Source: Flexilinea flocculi (GTDB taxonomy: Bacteria; Chloroflexota; Anaerolineae; Anaerolineales; Anaerolineaceae). Taken from it: a DNA stretch of 64,000 nucleotides. Below are positions 32,939 through 40,270 of this stretch, piece after piece. The position numbers and the translations under genes are program-made. The notes beneath the pieces were generated by a model. It did not search any database. It was not told the origin of the DNA and saw only the letters and a list, made by a program, of their open reading frames with translations. Within the stretch, counting starts at the first letter, position 1. Every line of letters starts with the position of its first letter. The stretch covers positions 1,169,101 to 1,233,100 of the forward strand of contig NZ_DF968181.1 in the NCBI RefSeq assembly GCF_001192795.1. The letters run 5' to 3'.

Positions 32939-33586
32939 ATGATTATTCCTGCAAAGAGGCCTCACTTGACCGATCTATGGCACAGATTTCTATTTAATAC
33001 CATCGCTCCAGTTTATGGAACATTTTATGACCACCAGACAAAACGGTTTTCGGTAGTACTCACAACAGTATCAACCGAAATCAATCTGGATTCCTATAAA
33101 ACAATTGCAGATATCGGTTGCGGTCCTGGAGCTCTCACATCCGTCTTGAGAGACAAGGGTATGCAGCCGACCGGTGTTGACCGTGCTTCGCGAATGCTTG
33201 CAACAGCAAAAAAGAACCCTGGGAACCACAGTATTCCTTTCATCCAGGCTGACGTGCTGGAACAACTCCCTTTTGCAGACAAAACATTTGACGTATCCAT
33301 TGCCGCTTATGTTGCCCATGGCATGCAGAAGGAAGATCGATCCAGATTGTATACTGAGATGAGCCGGATTACCAAAGAAAAAGTGATTATTTACGACTAT
33401 GGCCGGAACTGGGCGGCACTGACTGCCATGATAGAATGGCTTGAACAAAGTGACTATAAACGCTTTATCCACTCCGCAAGAGATGAAATGGTGGATTGCA
33501 GATCGGCGAGAGGCCGTTGTTTTTCAGCGGTTAAAATGGTAGAAATCAGCACACTGGCGGCCTGGTATATTTGTACACCTGTATAG
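32939..33586 (+). CDS. SAM-dependent methyltransferase (class I)
   Basis: A 215-residue protein. TIADIGCGPGALTSVLRDKG is the SAM-binding motif I (GxGxG variant), VDRASRMLATAKK motif post-I, and PFADKTFDVSIAAYVAHGM motif II (Methyltransf_11 type). The C-terminus FSAVKMVEISTLAAWYICTP is typical of a small-molecule methyltransferase group. The substrate is not evident. ATG 32939 has a weak ribosome binding site but sits at a sensible distance from the promoter. Confidence 0.82.
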   Translation: MIIPAKRPHLTDLWHRFLFNTIAPVYGTFYDHQTKRFSVVLTTVSTEINLDSYKTIADIGCGPGALTSVLRDKGMQPTGVDRASRMLATAKKNPGNHSIPFIQADVLEQLPFADKTFDVSIAAYVAHGMQKEDRSRLYTEMSRITKEKVIIYDYGRNWAALTAMIEWLEQSDYKRFIHSARDEMVDCRSARGRCFSAVKMVEISTLAAWYICTPV

Positions 33587-33664
33587 ATCAGATTGAAATA
33601 TTTTCTAAAATTTTGCCATTATTTGATTATCATTGTGCAGCACAGGTTTTCACAGTTTCATCGT

Positions 33665-33719
33665 AGAAAACAAATTTCCTCTCATTATTCGTAACACTTG
33701 TCAATATTTCGGATCGCTG
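33665..33719. repeat. Right half of a family A element
   Basis: AAACAAATTTCCTCTCATTATTCG is followed by a right terminal repeat near ATATTTCGGATCGCTG (to about 33719). The left half and hairpin are missing. Confidence 0.5.
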
Positions 33720-33814
33720 GTTTGATAAAAATTTCTGTTCTATTTCAGGTAAAATGGATTAATATACATTAGAAATAAACAATAATTAAATTGTTTATAG
33801 AAAGGACATTGCTA

Positions 33815-33850
33815 TTGAATGTAGTTTTTATTAAATTTAAACAAGTTTTT
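33815..33850 (+). pseudogene. First 12 codons of the DUF1538 gene, cut off by IS256
   Basis: TTG at 33815 with AAAGGACATT upstream opens a frame reading NVVFIKFKQVF up to base 33850. The same frame resumes after the IS and one duplicate copy at 35165 as FSVLPIVILV. This identifies the original start of the gene now read from 35144. Confidence 0.7.
33843..33850. repeat. IS256 target-site duplication, left copy
   Basis: AAGTTTTT before the IS, repeated at 35157-35164 after it. Confidence 0.88.
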
Positions 33851-35156
33851 GATTATGCAACCCTTTTTCTGTAAATTAGAGTCTGAAATATCCATAGATC
33901 TTTAAGAATTCATAAACTTGCCAGTACAAAAATGTTTTCCGATCTGCCATTCTTCGCAGGTCTCCATCAGTAATGCCGAGACCAACCTGAGACAAGAAGC
34001 TTGATTTGGAAACACACCAACCACTCTTGTCCGTCTGCGAATCTCTTTATTAATCCTCTCCAGACTATTGGTTGTTCGTATCGTTCTTCGATGTTCCAAT
34101 GGAAAATCAAAAACCAAAAAACCCTCAAAAAGGTTATTTTCGAGCCAAGATGAAAGCCGCGGAGCAGAAATAGCATACTTCTGGATGGCGCTCTGCAAGA
34201 GCTCTTCTGCTGTCTTTCGATCAGGAGCATTAAATATGGCTCTGATGTCTGCTGCCACTTCCAATCTCATCGATTGTCTGGGCAGATAAGCTCCGGCATT
34301 CTGTTGCAGATGGAACTGACACCGTTGCCAGGGAATACCGCCAAAAACTGCTCTTCTGGCTGCCCCTAGACCTTCATGGTCATCACTGATAATCAGCTTT
34401 ATTCCGTGTAACCCTCGCTCTTTTAGACTCTTTAAAAATGCTTTCCAATGTGTTTCATGCTCACTAAGCGAAACTGAAACCCCAAGTATTTGCCGTTCGC
34501 CTTCTGGCGTAATGCCAGAGGCCACCAAAACCGCTGCATCTCTTACTTGTCCTGCTTCACGAATCTTCTCATATCGGGCATCCACAAAGAGATAGCTGAT
34601 CTCTCCTAATGGCCTTTCACGCCATTCTTGCAGTACTTCGTCCAATTGCGCTGTTGCCCGGCTGACTTGTGTGGCTGAGACCTCAATCCCACAAAGCTGT
34701 TCCGTAATGGTTTTTACCTTCCGAGTCGATACTCCCTGTACATACATTTCAGCCAGTGTGATCGTAAGGGCTCTTTCACTTCGCAGTCCCTTTTCCAGAG
34801 CACTGGGATAAAAACCACCCTCTCTAACCTGTGGAACTGCAAAGGTAATGTTTCCTATCCTGGTCTGTATCGTCTTCGGTTTGAAACCATTTGCATGTCC
34901 CTTGCGATCCTTTGTGCGTTCGTACTGTTCAGCTTGTAAGTACCTTGATCTTTCTACTTGCATGGCGTTATTTATCAGCACTCGCATCATTTCTGGAATT
35001 GCTTCCAATCCTTTTTCCGCTATTTCCTCTGCAAAGGTATAATTATTTGGGTGAGTCATTTCTAGTCTCCTTTTATGGTTTGGTTACTATAAGGATACTT
35101 CTGACTCACCTCTTTTGTTAAGGTTCTTTATTTTACAGAAAATATGTTACACCAAC
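33851..35156 (-). mobile_element. IS256-family insertion sequence, copy 2 (1306 bp)
   Basis: Same ends, length and apparently same sequence throughout as the copy at 8171-9476, with its own 8-bp target duplication. Two unrelated target sites with intact duplications indicate two recent, independent transpositions. Confidence 0.95.
33902..35059 (-). CDS. IS256-family transposase
   Basis: A 385-residue transposase identical in translation to that at 8222-9379, with catalytic D160, D226 and E334. It reads opposite to the interrupted DUF1538 gene. Confidence 0.95.
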   Translation of the reverse strand: MTHPNNYTFAEEIAEKGLEAIPEMMRVLINNAMQVERSRYLQAEQYERTKDRKGHANGFKPKTIQTRIGNITFAVPQVREGGFYPSALEKGLRSERALTITLAEMYVQGVSTRKVKTITEQLCGIEVSATQVSRATAQLDEVLQEWRERPLGEISYLFVDARYEKIREAGQVRDAAVLVASGITPEGERQILGVSVSLSEHETHWKAFLKSLKERGLHGIKLIISDDHEGLGAARRAVFGGIPWQRCQFHLQQNAGAYLPRQSMRLEVAADIRAIFNAPDRKTAEELLQSAIQKYAISAPRLSSWLENNLFEGFLVFDFPLEHRRTIRTTNSLERINKEIRRRTRVVGVFPNQASCLRLVSALLMETCEEWQIGKHFCTGKFMNS

Positions 35157-36622
35157 AAGTTTTTTTTTCAGTCCTTCCAATTGTCATTCTGGTTCTTTTT
35201 CTTAATTTTACAATTTCTCCAATGGATCCAGTCTATTTACTTCGATTTCTAATTGGATCCTCATTTGTAATATTGGGATTAACACTTTTTTTGCTGGGTG
35301 TTGATATTGGAATCACACCGCTGGGTGATCTGACTGGATCCTCTTTGGCAAAGTCAAACCGGTTGTGGATTGTGTTGATTGCCGGAATAATTCTTGGTTT
35401 TTTTATTTCCATTGCTGAACCTGGTCTGATGGTATTGGCTAATCAAGTTGATCTGGTAACAACAGGACAAATTTCTCGAATCAGCATACTGGTCCTGGTT
35501 TCCATCGGTTTGGCGATCATGCTTTCTCTTGGATTTTTGAGAATTTTCTATAATATCCCTCTGTATAAAATCCTGATTGTGATTTACATTATCATTTTTG
35601 GATTGGCGATTTTCTCTTCTCGAGAAATGCTTGCGATTGCTTTTGATGCATCTGGCTCTACCAGTGGAATTCTGGCCGTACCGTTTATTTTGTCCCTTTC
35701 AGTCGGAATATCAAAACTGAAAAAAGACAGTAGAGCTTCTGAGAAAGACAGTTTTGGTTTAGTCGCGATTTCGTGTACTGGTGCGATTTTGTCGATTTTA
35801 TTTTTGAATTTATTCGCTAAGACTAATGAATTTTCCGGAGTCCTTGAAATCGGATCCTCAGACGCGAATTCCATCTTCAATCCTTTTTTTGTGGTAATTC
35901 CAAAGTTTTTCCAGGAAAGTATTTTTGCAATATTACCATTGTTAATTATTCTGCTGGTATTGCAGAAAATTTCTTTCCGACTGAAGCGACGAGAACTAAG
36001 GAAACTTTTAACAGGATTTCTTTTCGCTTTTATTGGATTATTTGTGTTTCTAATGGGCGTGAATGCCGGTTTTATGGATGTGGGTATCAGTATCGGAAAA
36101 AATCTATCTTTATTGGAGAATAAAGCGTACATTATTATTGTAGCGTTTGTACTCGGATTCGTGACGATGGTTGCAGAACCGGCCGTTTCGGTATTAACCT
36201 ATCAGATTGAAGAAGTAACCAGTGGCTACATCAAACGGATGGTAATACTCATCCCTCTGGCTACAGGTGTCGGATTCGCTGTTGCCCTGTCGATTGTCCG
36301 AATATTGATACCAGAAGTACAATTATGGCATTATTTGTTGCCTGGATATATCCTCTGCCTTCTATTGATGTTTTTTGTCCCCAAATTATTTGTGGGAATC
36401 GCATTTGATGCAGGCGGTGTGGCAACTGGGCCCATCACTGCAACGTTTATTTTGGCTTTCACTCAGGGCGCTGCCCATGCATATGAAAAAGCGGATCTTA
36501 TGGTGGATGGTTTCGGTATGATTGCAATGGTTGCCATGTCATCCATTCTTACGCTAGAAACATTGGGATTACTATTTGCTTTCAAGTCAAAAACAAAAGG
36601 AACTGAGAACAGGAATGATTAA
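35144..36622 (+). CDS. DUF1538 membrane protein, 5' end replaced by IS sequence
   Basis: A 492-residue membrane protein with about 12 helices in two similar halves. AEPGLMVLANQVDLVTTGQ is echoed by AEPAVSVLTYQIEEVTSGY, and AIAFDASGSTSGI by GIAFDAGGVATGP. This is the DUF1538 duplication pattern. It is thought to be a transporter; the substrate is not established. The original TTG start at 33815 was separated by the IS after 12 codons. The IS right end contains an in-frame ATG (35144), so a nearly complete protein starting MLHQQVFFSVL could be made, although no good ribosome binding site precedes it. It overlaps the P-II gene by 8 bp. Confidence 0.8.
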   Translation: MLHQQVFFSVLPIVILVLFLNFTISPMDPVYLLRFLIGSSFVILGLTLFLLGVDIGITPLGDLTGSSLAKSNRLWIVLIAGIILGFFISIAEPGLMVLANQVDLVTTGQISRISILVLVSIGLAIMLSLGFLRIFYNIPLYKILIVIYIIIFGLAIFSSREMLAIAFDASGSTSGILAVPFILSLSVGISKLKKDSRASEKDSFGLVAISCTGAILSILFLNLFAKTNEFSGVLEIGSSDANSIFNPFFVVIPKFFQESIFAILPLLIILLVLQKISFRLKRRELRKLLTGFLFAFIGLFVFLMGVNAGFMDVGISIGKNLSLLENKAYIIIVAFVLGFVTMVAEPAVSVLTYQIEEVTSGYIKRMVILIPLATGVGFAVALSIVRILIPEVQLWHYLLPGYILCLLLMFFVPKLFVGIAFDAGGVATGPITATFILAFTQGAAHAYEKADLMVDGFGMIAMVAMSSILTLETLGLLFAFKSKTKGTENRND

Positions 36623-37283
36623 TCTTGGCAATAAACCGTCGTTTGTATTGATTTATGTGGTTGTCAATTATGGTGTAGGCAGTCGTGTATTGCAGAAGGC
36701 GAAACAATCGGGGATTTCTGGCGGAACCGTACTCCTTGGAAAAGGAACCGTTCAGAATTCCATTTCTCATTTTTTATCGTTATATGAAGTGAGGAAAGAA
36801 ATCATTTTGCTGGAATCTGATCAAAATACTGCGGCTCATGTTTTGCCGGAATTAAATAAGGAATTCAAATTTGAGAAACCGCATCATGGCATTGTTTTCT
36901 GTACCAGTACGCAGGATGTTTTTGGCTCCAGATACAAACCGAGTGAAGGAATCGAAGAAAAGAGAGATGAGATAAAACCTATGTATCATTTAATTTTCAC
37001 CATTGTAGATAAAGGTAAAGCTGAAGATGTGATTGAAGCTGCGACTGAAGCCGGTTCAAAAGGCGGTACCATCATCAATGCCAGAGGTTCCGGTGCTCAT
37101 GAAACCAGCAAGTTGTTCTACATGGATATCGAACCTGAAAAAGAGGTTGTGATGATCCTTTCTAAAGAGGATGTGACGGAATCTATTGTTTCTTCGATAA
37201 GAAAAAAACTGGAAATTGATTTGCCAGGTCACGGAATACTATTTGTTCAGAACGTAACCCAGACATATGGAATTTATGAATAA
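36615..37283 (+). CDS. Tandem P-II-like protein linked to DUF1538
   Basis: A 222-residue protein made of two P-II (GlnB/GlnK-type) folds. Domain 1 (about residues 6-105) has SFVLIYVVVNYGVGSRVLQKAKQSGISGGTVLLGKGT. Domain 2 (about 117-222) has YHLIFTIVDKGKAEDVIEAATEAGSKGGTIINARGSG and ends GHGILFVQNVTQTYGIYE. Each has the strand-GxxGGT-strand start of the P-II ferredoxin-like fold, but the T-loop uridylylation Tyr region is not recognisable. The ATG overlaps the DUF1538 stop region, so the two are translationally coupled. It probably regulates that transporter by sensing a nucleotide or metabolite, as GlnK does with AmtB. This is inference from fold and context. Confidence 0.8.
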   Translation: MINLGNKPSFVLIYVVVNYGVGSRVLQKAKQSGISGGTVLLGKGTVQNSISHFLSLYEVRKEIILLESDQNTAAHVLPELNKEFKFEKPHHGIVFCTSTQDVFGSRYKPSEGIEEKRDEIKPMYHLIFTIVDKGKAEDVIEAATEAGSKGGTIINARGSGAHETSKLFYMDIEPEKEVVMILSKEDVTESIVSSIRKKLEIDLPGHGILFVQNVTQTYGIYE

Positions 37284-37297
37284 TCCTTTTTCCGATG

Positions 37298-37420
37298 TAG
37301 CAATTTGAAATGTTAAAACCTTTTTGGTTGTTCTTATGGTTCTGCGCTTCGCGCAAAGCCATAAGAACAACATATTTTCTTGATTGATTCGAAAAAGACT
37401 ATTCATATTTCGAATTGATC
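37298..37420. repeat. Family A palindromic element
   Basis: Terminal repeats near TAGCAATTTGAAATGT (37298-37313) and ATATTTCGAATTGATC (37405-37420). The 20-bp stem pairs 37327-37346 with 37352-37371, one wobble and one mismatch, loop CTTCG. The following 37421-37603 has a further worn right end (AAATTTCGAATTACTGG to 37560). Confidence 0.88.
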
Positions 37421-37603
37421 GTTTGATTCTTGTAAAAATCCTGACTTTGTAATACTGTTATATTTTATTATTCAAAAGTTTCCTTGAACTGGATGAAAAA
37501 TCAGCGAAACCAAATATTCTCTCTTTGTTCGAAACGGATATCCAAATTTCGAATTACTGGTTTTTTTTCTATATTACTTTGATCATTAAAAGGAGTGTCC
37601 CAC

Positions 37604-38071
37604 ATGATTGATGAGAACCTGATCGCTCCTTGTGGAATGAATTGCATTCTGTGCGTTTCCTATCAGTTCATGAAAGGTGACCTCAACCAGAAAGGATTCC
37701 ATAAAAAGTATTGTCCTGGCTGCAACCCGAGAGGATTGCATTGTCTTTTTATGGGTGATCACTGTGAGTTATTGCGAAATGGTAGAGTCCGATTTTGTTT
37801 TGAGTGTGCAAATTACCCCTGCAAACGACTGAAGGCATTGGACTCACGCTATCAAAAAAAATATCGGATGAGCATGATTGAAAACCTGACAGTTATCCAG
37901 GAACAAGGGCTTCAGACATTTCTGGATCAGCAGGAAACCAGATGGCAGTGTGCAATATGTGGTGCGTTAATCTGCTGCCATATTGGTTTATGTCTCCATT
38001 GTGATTTGGAAAAAATTATTCAAAATAAGAAATATCGAAAGGATCTTAAATCTGATGACGGAATCGCTTAA
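37604..38071 (+). CDS. DUF3795 family cysteine-rich protein
   Basis: A 155-residue protein with the DUF3795 cysteine pattern CGMNCILCVSYQF, CPGCNPRG, C-x-C near HCLFMGDHC, CFECANYPCKRL, and an additional C-terminal set CAICGALICCHIGLCLHC that resembles a rubredoxin-like or zinc-ribbon site. ATG 37604 is preferred because AAAGGAG (37588-37594) has the right spacing. It overlaps the next gene by 17 bp. Function unknown. Confidence 0.8.
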   Translation: MIDENLIAPCGMNCILCVSYQFMKGDLNQKGFHKKYCPGCNPRGLHCLFMGDHCELLRNGRVRFCFECANYPCKRLKALDSRYQKKYRMSMIENLTVIQEQGLQTFLDQQETRWQCAICGALICCHIGLCLHCDLEKIIQNKKYRKDLKSDDGIA

Positions 38072-38549
38072 CCAGGAAATTCAGGAGTACCGCTTACAGC
38101 TGCAAAAGGGATATCTGCAAAAAGCTTATAAAGGAATTATGGCCTTCATGTCGGAGTTGAAAACAATGCTGGGGAAAAAATATCCGGAGTATATTGCTGG
38201 AGCCTTGTATTTAGGTTTTATGGACATGACGTATTTCGCATTTACACCTCCTTCTTTAAAAACTAAAAATTTGAAAATTGCGATTGTATACTTGCACGAA
38301 GAAGGAAGATTTGAAGGTTGGCTTGGCGGGATCAACCGAAAAATTCAAGCTGAATATATCCGGCTTCTATCTCAGAAACAGCATGGCAATTATACATTAT
38401 CACGGGTCCAGCCAGGAGTGGACTCAATTCTTGAATCAATTCTGGTGGATGATCCGGATTTTGATCATCCCGAAGAATTGAAACAACAAATTGAGAGTAA
38501 AATCACACTGTTCATTCAGGATGTTACGATAATCTTGAATGAAGCTTAA
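38055..38549 (+). CDS. DUF7000-like conserved protein
   Basis: A 164-residue soluble protein. FMSELKTMLGKKYPEYIAGALYLGFMDMTYFAFTP followed by LKIAIVYLHEEGRFEGWLGGINRKIQ is a conserved block I associate with the DUF7000 family, often found beside DUF3795 genes. No catalytic residues are evident. The start is ATG 38055 inside the end of the upstream gene (AAAGGATCTTA before it), indicating co-translation. The family name is from memory and could be wrong; the conserved nature is more certain. Confidence 0.65.
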   Translation: MTESLNQEIQEYRLQLQKGYLQKAYKGIMAFMSELKTMLGKKYPEYIAGALYLGFMDMTYFAFTPPSLKTKNLKIAIVYLHEEGRFEGWLGGINRKIQAEYIRLLSQKQHGNYTLSRVQPGVDSILESILVDDPDFDHPEELKQQIESKITLFIQDVTIILNEA

Positions 38550-38554
38550 ATTCT

Positions 38555-38570
38555 ATATTTCGAATTGCTG
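38555..38570. repeat. Solitary family A terminal repeat
   Basis: ATATTTCGAATTGCTG starts 6 bp after the stop of the preceding gene and ends 20 bp before the hydrolase start codon. No hairpin is attached. Confidence 0.5.
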
Positions 38571-38589
38571 TTGTTCCATCAAGGAAATC

Positions 38590-39396
38590 ATGAATACGTT
38601 AAAAGAAGGCATAATTGAACGGGATGGCGTCCCCATCCATTTTTGGACTGGAGGAAAAGCGGATGGTCCCTGGCTGGTTTTCACGCATGGAGCTACAATC
38701 GATCATCATGAATGGGATCAAACCATTGCTATCGCTGAATTTTCATATCATATTCTTACCTGGGATATGCGCGGTCATGGTCAGTCAAGGCCAGGAAGAT
38801 TTGGATTGCGGCAAACTGTTGAAGATTTAAAATCCATTCTGGATTATTTGAAAATTAAGCAAGCTTTTTTTATTGGGCATTCTTTAGGCGGAAATATCCA
38901 TCAGGAATTTGTGTTTTCCTATCCTGACCGGGTAAAAGCGATGATTTTTGTGGGTTGTACCTGGAATTTTCAAAGACTTTCAAAATGGGAATCCATTCAA
39001 GTAAAATCAGCCAAATGGATATTCAAATTATATCCCTATCAAAAATTAGTGGATCAATCACTGGAACTGACTGCAAAATCCGTCGAATCACAAAATATCC
39101 TGCGGGCAGCGATGGGAACCCTCACAAAAGAAGAGTTGATTCAAATTATGCTGGAAGCAGTCCTTTGTCTGCATTATGAACCAGGTTATGTGATATCGAA
39201 ACCGCTTTTGTTATTAGTTGGTGATCACGATCGAACTGGGAATATTCGTAAGATTATGCCGGTCTGGGCAAAACAGGAGCCAGATTGTCGTTTCTATGTT
39301 GTTCCGAATTCCTTACATGCTCCGAACCTGGATAATCCGGTTTTTTTTCAACAGCATGTATTTGAATTCCTGAAATGCTTTGCTGAACATTCCTAA
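38590..39396 (+). CDS. Alpha/beta hydrolase
   Basis: A 268-residue alpha/beta-hydrolase-fold enzyme. The oxyanion region is VFTHGATIDHHEWDQ, WDMRGHGQSRPG follows, and the nucleophile elbow is FIGHSLGGN (Ser). The acid is likely Asp in LVGDHDRTG and the base His in VPNSLHAPNLDNP. It is close to the esterase/lactonase-type group often annotated as 3-oxoadipate enol-lactonase-like. ATG 38590 follows AAGGAAATC closely. It is cytoplasmic. Substrate unknown. Confidence 0.83.
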   Translation: MNTLKEGIIERDGVPIHFWTGGKADGPWLVFTHGATIDHHEWDQTIAIAEFSYHILTWDMRGHGQSRPGRFGLRQTVEDLKSILDYLKIKQAFFIGHSLGGNIHQEFVFSYPDRVKAMIFVGCTWNFQRLSKWESIQVKSAKWIFKLYPYQKLVDQSLELTAKSVESQNILRAAMGTLTKEELIQIMLEAVLCLHYEPGYVISKPLLLLVGDHDRTGNIRKIMPVWAKQEPDCRFYVVPNSLHAPNLDNPVFFQQHVFEFLKCFAEHS

Positions 39397-39401
39397 TACA
39401 T

Positions 39402-39525
39402 CAACAATCCGAAATACGCATTTACTATTTGAATCAATCGGGAAAAACTTGTTGTTGTGATGTTTTTGTGCGATTCGCAGAAACATCACAACAACAAAGA
39501 AACTTCCTCATAAATTGAAATGTTG
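39402..39525. repeat. Family A palindromic element
   Basis: Left end near CAACAATCCGAAATAC. The 22-bp stem pairs 39449-39470 with 39476-39497 with one wobble, loop CGATT. The right end is worn (AAATTGAAATGTTG). Confidence 0.85.
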
Positions 39526-39592
39526 AAAAAATCCACAGTTTAAATATCGAATCATCTACTCTATAATAAGAATAAAAAAGGAGGAGTTGATT

Positions 39593-40051
39593 ATGGAAAA
39601 TGCCAATATCTTTTTATTTGTAATTGTCATTGCTGTGGGACTCATCATTATTTTTTTTGGTATCCGACAATACTTCCAGGCAAAAAATGCTGAGAAAAAC
39701 TGGCTGAATGTGAGCGGTGTGGTACTTGAATCGAATCTTTCATCATTTCGAACTCGAAATTCGCGCGGCAACTACACGACAAAATATCGTCCACATGTTG
39801 CTTATCAATACCAGGTGGATGGACAGACTTTTCATAGCGACAGACTTGCTTTTGGTTCGGAAAGTACCAGCGAATCGAACGGCAGAAAGAAAATTGCGAT
39901 TTATCCTGAAGGATCGCAGGTTACTGTTCATTACGCTCCTGGAAATCCAGCCAAAGCGGTATTAGAGACAAAGGCTTATGGCGTCATTTATAATATTTTA
40001 CTCGGATTATTTTTTATCGCACTTGGAATCCTCGCGATGATTGTCTCATAA
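39593..40051 (+). CDS. DUF3592 family membrane protein
   Basis: A 152-residue protein with an N-terminal helix (FLFVIVIAVGLIIIFFGI), an extracytoplasmic beta-rich domain (WLNVSGVVLESN..., YRPHVAYQYQVDGQTFHSDRL, YPEGSQVTVHYAPGNPAKAVLE) and a C-terminal helix. This is the DUF3592 arrangement; function is unknown. A very strong ribosome binding site (AAGGAGGAG) precedes ATG 39593. Confidence 0.85.
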   Translation: MENANIFLFVIVIAVGLIIIFFGIRQYFQAKNAEKNWLNVSGVVLESNLSSFRTRNSRGNYTTKYRPHVAYQYQVDGQTFHSDRLAFGSESTSESNGRKKIAIYPEGSQVTVHYAPGNPAKAVLETKAYGVIYNILLGLFFIALGILAMIVS

Positions 40052-40270
40052 AAATCAGCGATTTAAAAGATGGAAAGAATGTATTGTTTTTATTCTCTCT
40101 CTCCTCTGTCTCTTTATTCGAATGATATAGTCACATTTTGTATTGCTGTTTGCGGATTAAGTGCAAGAGGCGCCTGAATTTATTGAATTATTCCGATGTA
40201 TTATTCCTAAGTTTTGATCAATGGACTGAATCGTGATGATGAGTGAAGCAATTCGACCGATGAAGAAATT

